Below, piece by piece: positions 38,478-39,784 of a DNA stretch of 39,784 bases. Below the pieces are notes generated by a model. It was given only the letters and a program-made list of their open reading frames with translations. It was not told the DNA's origin and searched no databases. This DNA is from JBDTRY01 sp039931435 (GTDB lineage Bacteria; Acidobacteriota; Thermoanaerobaculia; Gp7-AA8). The DNA lies in contig JBDTRY010000010.1 of assembly GCA_039931435.1 (NCBI GenBank), forward strand, positions 1 to 39,784. The letters run 5' to 3'. Within the stretch, counting starts at the first letter, position 1. Each line of letters begins with the position of its first letter. The position numbers were made by a program, and so were the translations under genes.

Positions 38478-39784
38478 ACTCGAATCGATCGCCCTGGCGG
38501 CTGTAGCCGCTGTGCCTCTCTATCTGACCAGCGCGGTGTCGGTGCCGTCGGTGGCGCTTTTTCATCTCATCCTCACGATGATCGCTGTGAGAATCATGGC
38601 TGGCGGAGATGTTCCTCACTACCCTCCGCGCCTCGTGAAACTCCTCGGGTACACCTACCTGATCATTCTTCCTCTGGACTTCCTGATCATCTCCCGAGAC
38701 GTGATCCGCTCTTCAACACATCTGCTGTTTTTCATCATCGTTTATCTGGTCCTGGATGCAGCGTGGGAGCAGAACTACAGCAGGCGGCTGTTGGTGACGG
38801 GTCTGTTGTTCGTGACGAGCATCGCCACTTCCACGCATCTCTCCGTGGTGGTGTTCATGCTCTTGTTTTCGTTTCTGATGTTCCGGCAGCTCATCCAGGT
38901 CAGTCACTTCAACACTGCTGCCTCGGTTGCCCCCGGCGCTCCTTATCCGCCCTCCAGCAGACCGGCGGCGTTCTATCTGCTGGCGAGCAGCGCTCTGGCG
39001 ATCATGATGTTCCCGTTCCTGCCGCGTGTCGGCTCTCCGGTAGTACCAGGACTGACGTCGACTTTCAACGCCGCCAGCACGGGAATCAGTAATTCGATCA
39101 ACTTCAGCGAACGACGCAGCATCTCCCCGGATCCCGCGGTGGTGGCGCGAGTGTGGATGAATCGCGAGTCTGTGCCGTTCTTCATACCGTTGCGATTGCG
39201 CGCTGCCGTATACGATCGGTTCAGGAACGGCGAGTGGGTGACCTCGCACGGACCGCGGCGCGAACCGATGGTCGAGAATTCTGGAACGTTCCAGATCGCC
39301 AGGCCGGTGGGGTTCACCCGCTCCGCCACCGTGCAGCAGACGGTCATGCCGCACAATCGCCTGCTTCTTCCCGTGGGCACCTATGCGGTGGCCGGCGTTC
39401 CAGACCTCTATCGGGACTCCAACGCCGGTCTGTACGGGTCTTCCGCCGGATCTCCTTCGACCATTGAGTACCAGGTGGGCTTGAGCCGCGAAGTGGTTGA
39501 TCGGGGAGATGATCCCGGGCTGCTGACGAATTATCCGATTGAAGCTCCCGTAGCGCAGTTCGCACGCACCGTCGCCGGCAAAGCGACGACGCCGAGCGAA
39601 ATGGCCGCGAAGATCGAATCGTACCTGGCGACACGTTTCACCTATGTAGCAAACCCGGCTGACCTCGGAGAGCCGGTGAGCGTCGACCGCTTTCTCCTCA
39701 GCGAACATCGCGGCCACTGCGAGTACTTCGCTGCGGGAATGGTGGTGATGCTGCAGTCCCTCGGCGTCCCGGCCCGCATCGTGG
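38458..39784 (+). CDS. TgpA-type transglutaminase-like membrane protein (cut by the window end)
   Basis: The GTG at 38458 lies inside the last codons of the DUF58 gene, with CTGAGGGAAACCC ahead. Several membrane helices (LALAAVAAVPLYL, VALFHLILTMIAV, YLIILPLDFLII, LLFFIIVYLVL and others) precede a periplasmic transglutaminase core. The catalytic Cys is about residue 421 in HRGHCEYFAAGMVV. The His and Asp of the triad lie beyond the window, which ends at about residue 442. It completes the MoxR-DUF58-TgpA set and probably modifies envelope proteins. Confidence 0.88.
   Translation, partial: MNRVARELESIALAAVAAVPLYLTSAVSVPSVALFHLILTMIAVRIMAGGDVPHYPPRLVKLLGYTYLIILPLDFLIISRDVIRSSTHLLFFIIVYLVLDAAWEQNYSRRLLVTGLLFVTSIATSTHLSVVVFMLLFSFLMFRQLIQVSHFNTAASVAPGAPYPPSSRPAAFYLLASSALAIMMFPFLPRVGSPVVPGLTSTFNAASTGISNSINFSERRSISPDPAVVARVWMNRESVPFFIPLRLRAAVYDRFRNGEWVTSHGPRREPMVENSGTFQIARPVGFTRSATVQQTVMPHNRLLLPVGTYAVAGVPDLYRDSNAGLYGSSAGSPSTIEYQVGLSREVVDRGDDPGLLTNYPIEAPVAQFARTVAGKATTPSEMAAKIESYLATRFTYVANPADLGEPVSVDRFLLSEHRGHCEYFAAGMVVMLQSLGVPARIV

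Noticed and set aside
38713..39717. 334-residue minus-strand frame near the window end
   Set aside because: Shadow of the transglutaminase gene, whose catalytic HCEYF region is clear on the plus strand.

Overview
The window looks like chromosomal core sequence from a high-GC, didermic (outer-membrane) bacterium. An outer-membrane fimbrial usher, a lipid A-type acyltransferase and a SecG/TPI/Hfq housekeeping set support this. The mix of an Hfq-like protein, ETF plus ETF-quinone oxidoreductase, Csu-type pili, M3-like metallopeptidase and many fused glycosyltransferases is reminiscent of Acidobacteriota or a neighbouring lineage. That assignment is inference and cannot be proven from this sequence alone.

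Layout. 1-3823 (+): a glycosyltransferase/methyltransferase fusion, a GNAT acetyltransferase, a receiver-domain protein and a second methyltransferase. 3796-10548 (-): a cell-surface glycan block. It contains a PIG-L deacetylase/glycosyltransferase fusion, then a five-gene operon joined by 4-base stop/start overlaps: GT4-like transferase, GT2, LpxL-like acyltransferase, membrane protein and polysaccharide deacetylase. 10632-12000 (+): tpiA, secG and tRNA-Leu(GAG), closed by an intrinsic terminator. 12040-14438 (+): a small unknown protein, a biotin carboxylase and a biotin carrier protein that starts inside the carboxylase stop codon. 14502-17626 (+): a 1029-residue membrane protein with a degenerate kinase domain, a degenerate nucleotide-cyclase domain and a repeat-rich tail. 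17630-19726 (-): a secreted HExxH metallopeptidase. 19826-20230 (+): a pterin synthase of the animal-like C-x5-HGH type. 20265-25826 (-): pdxA, a tiny membrane protein, surE, pcm, a Pro/Ala-rich membrane-anchored protein with a terminator, then acylphosphatase, apt and sthA. 25891-26226 (-): an Hfq-like protein, divergent from etfBA. 26495-36504 (+): etfB, etfA, a complete Csu-type chaperone-usher pilus operon, an extra secreted protein, and ETF-quinone oxidoreductase. 36520-end (+): MoxR ATPase, DUF58 protein and a TgpA-type transglutaminase cut by the window edge.

How it fits together. ETF (etfBA) and ETF-QO carry electrons from acyl-CoA dehydrogenation to quinone, yet the pilus operon sits between them. 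The glycan block would build, acylate, deacetylate and methylate surface polymers.

The most unusual signals are four. (1) The pseudokinase/pseudocyclase fusion appears to be led by a 7-codon upstream reading frame. (2) A TAnAAT-like box lies 7-9 bases before several start codons that lack a Shine-Dalgarno, suggesting leaderless transcripts. (3) Four TGACG repeats spaced one helical turn apart lie upstream of the pilus operon. (4) There are several multi-domain glycan-enzyme fusions. No CRISPR array, IS element, prophage or obvious defence system was seen.
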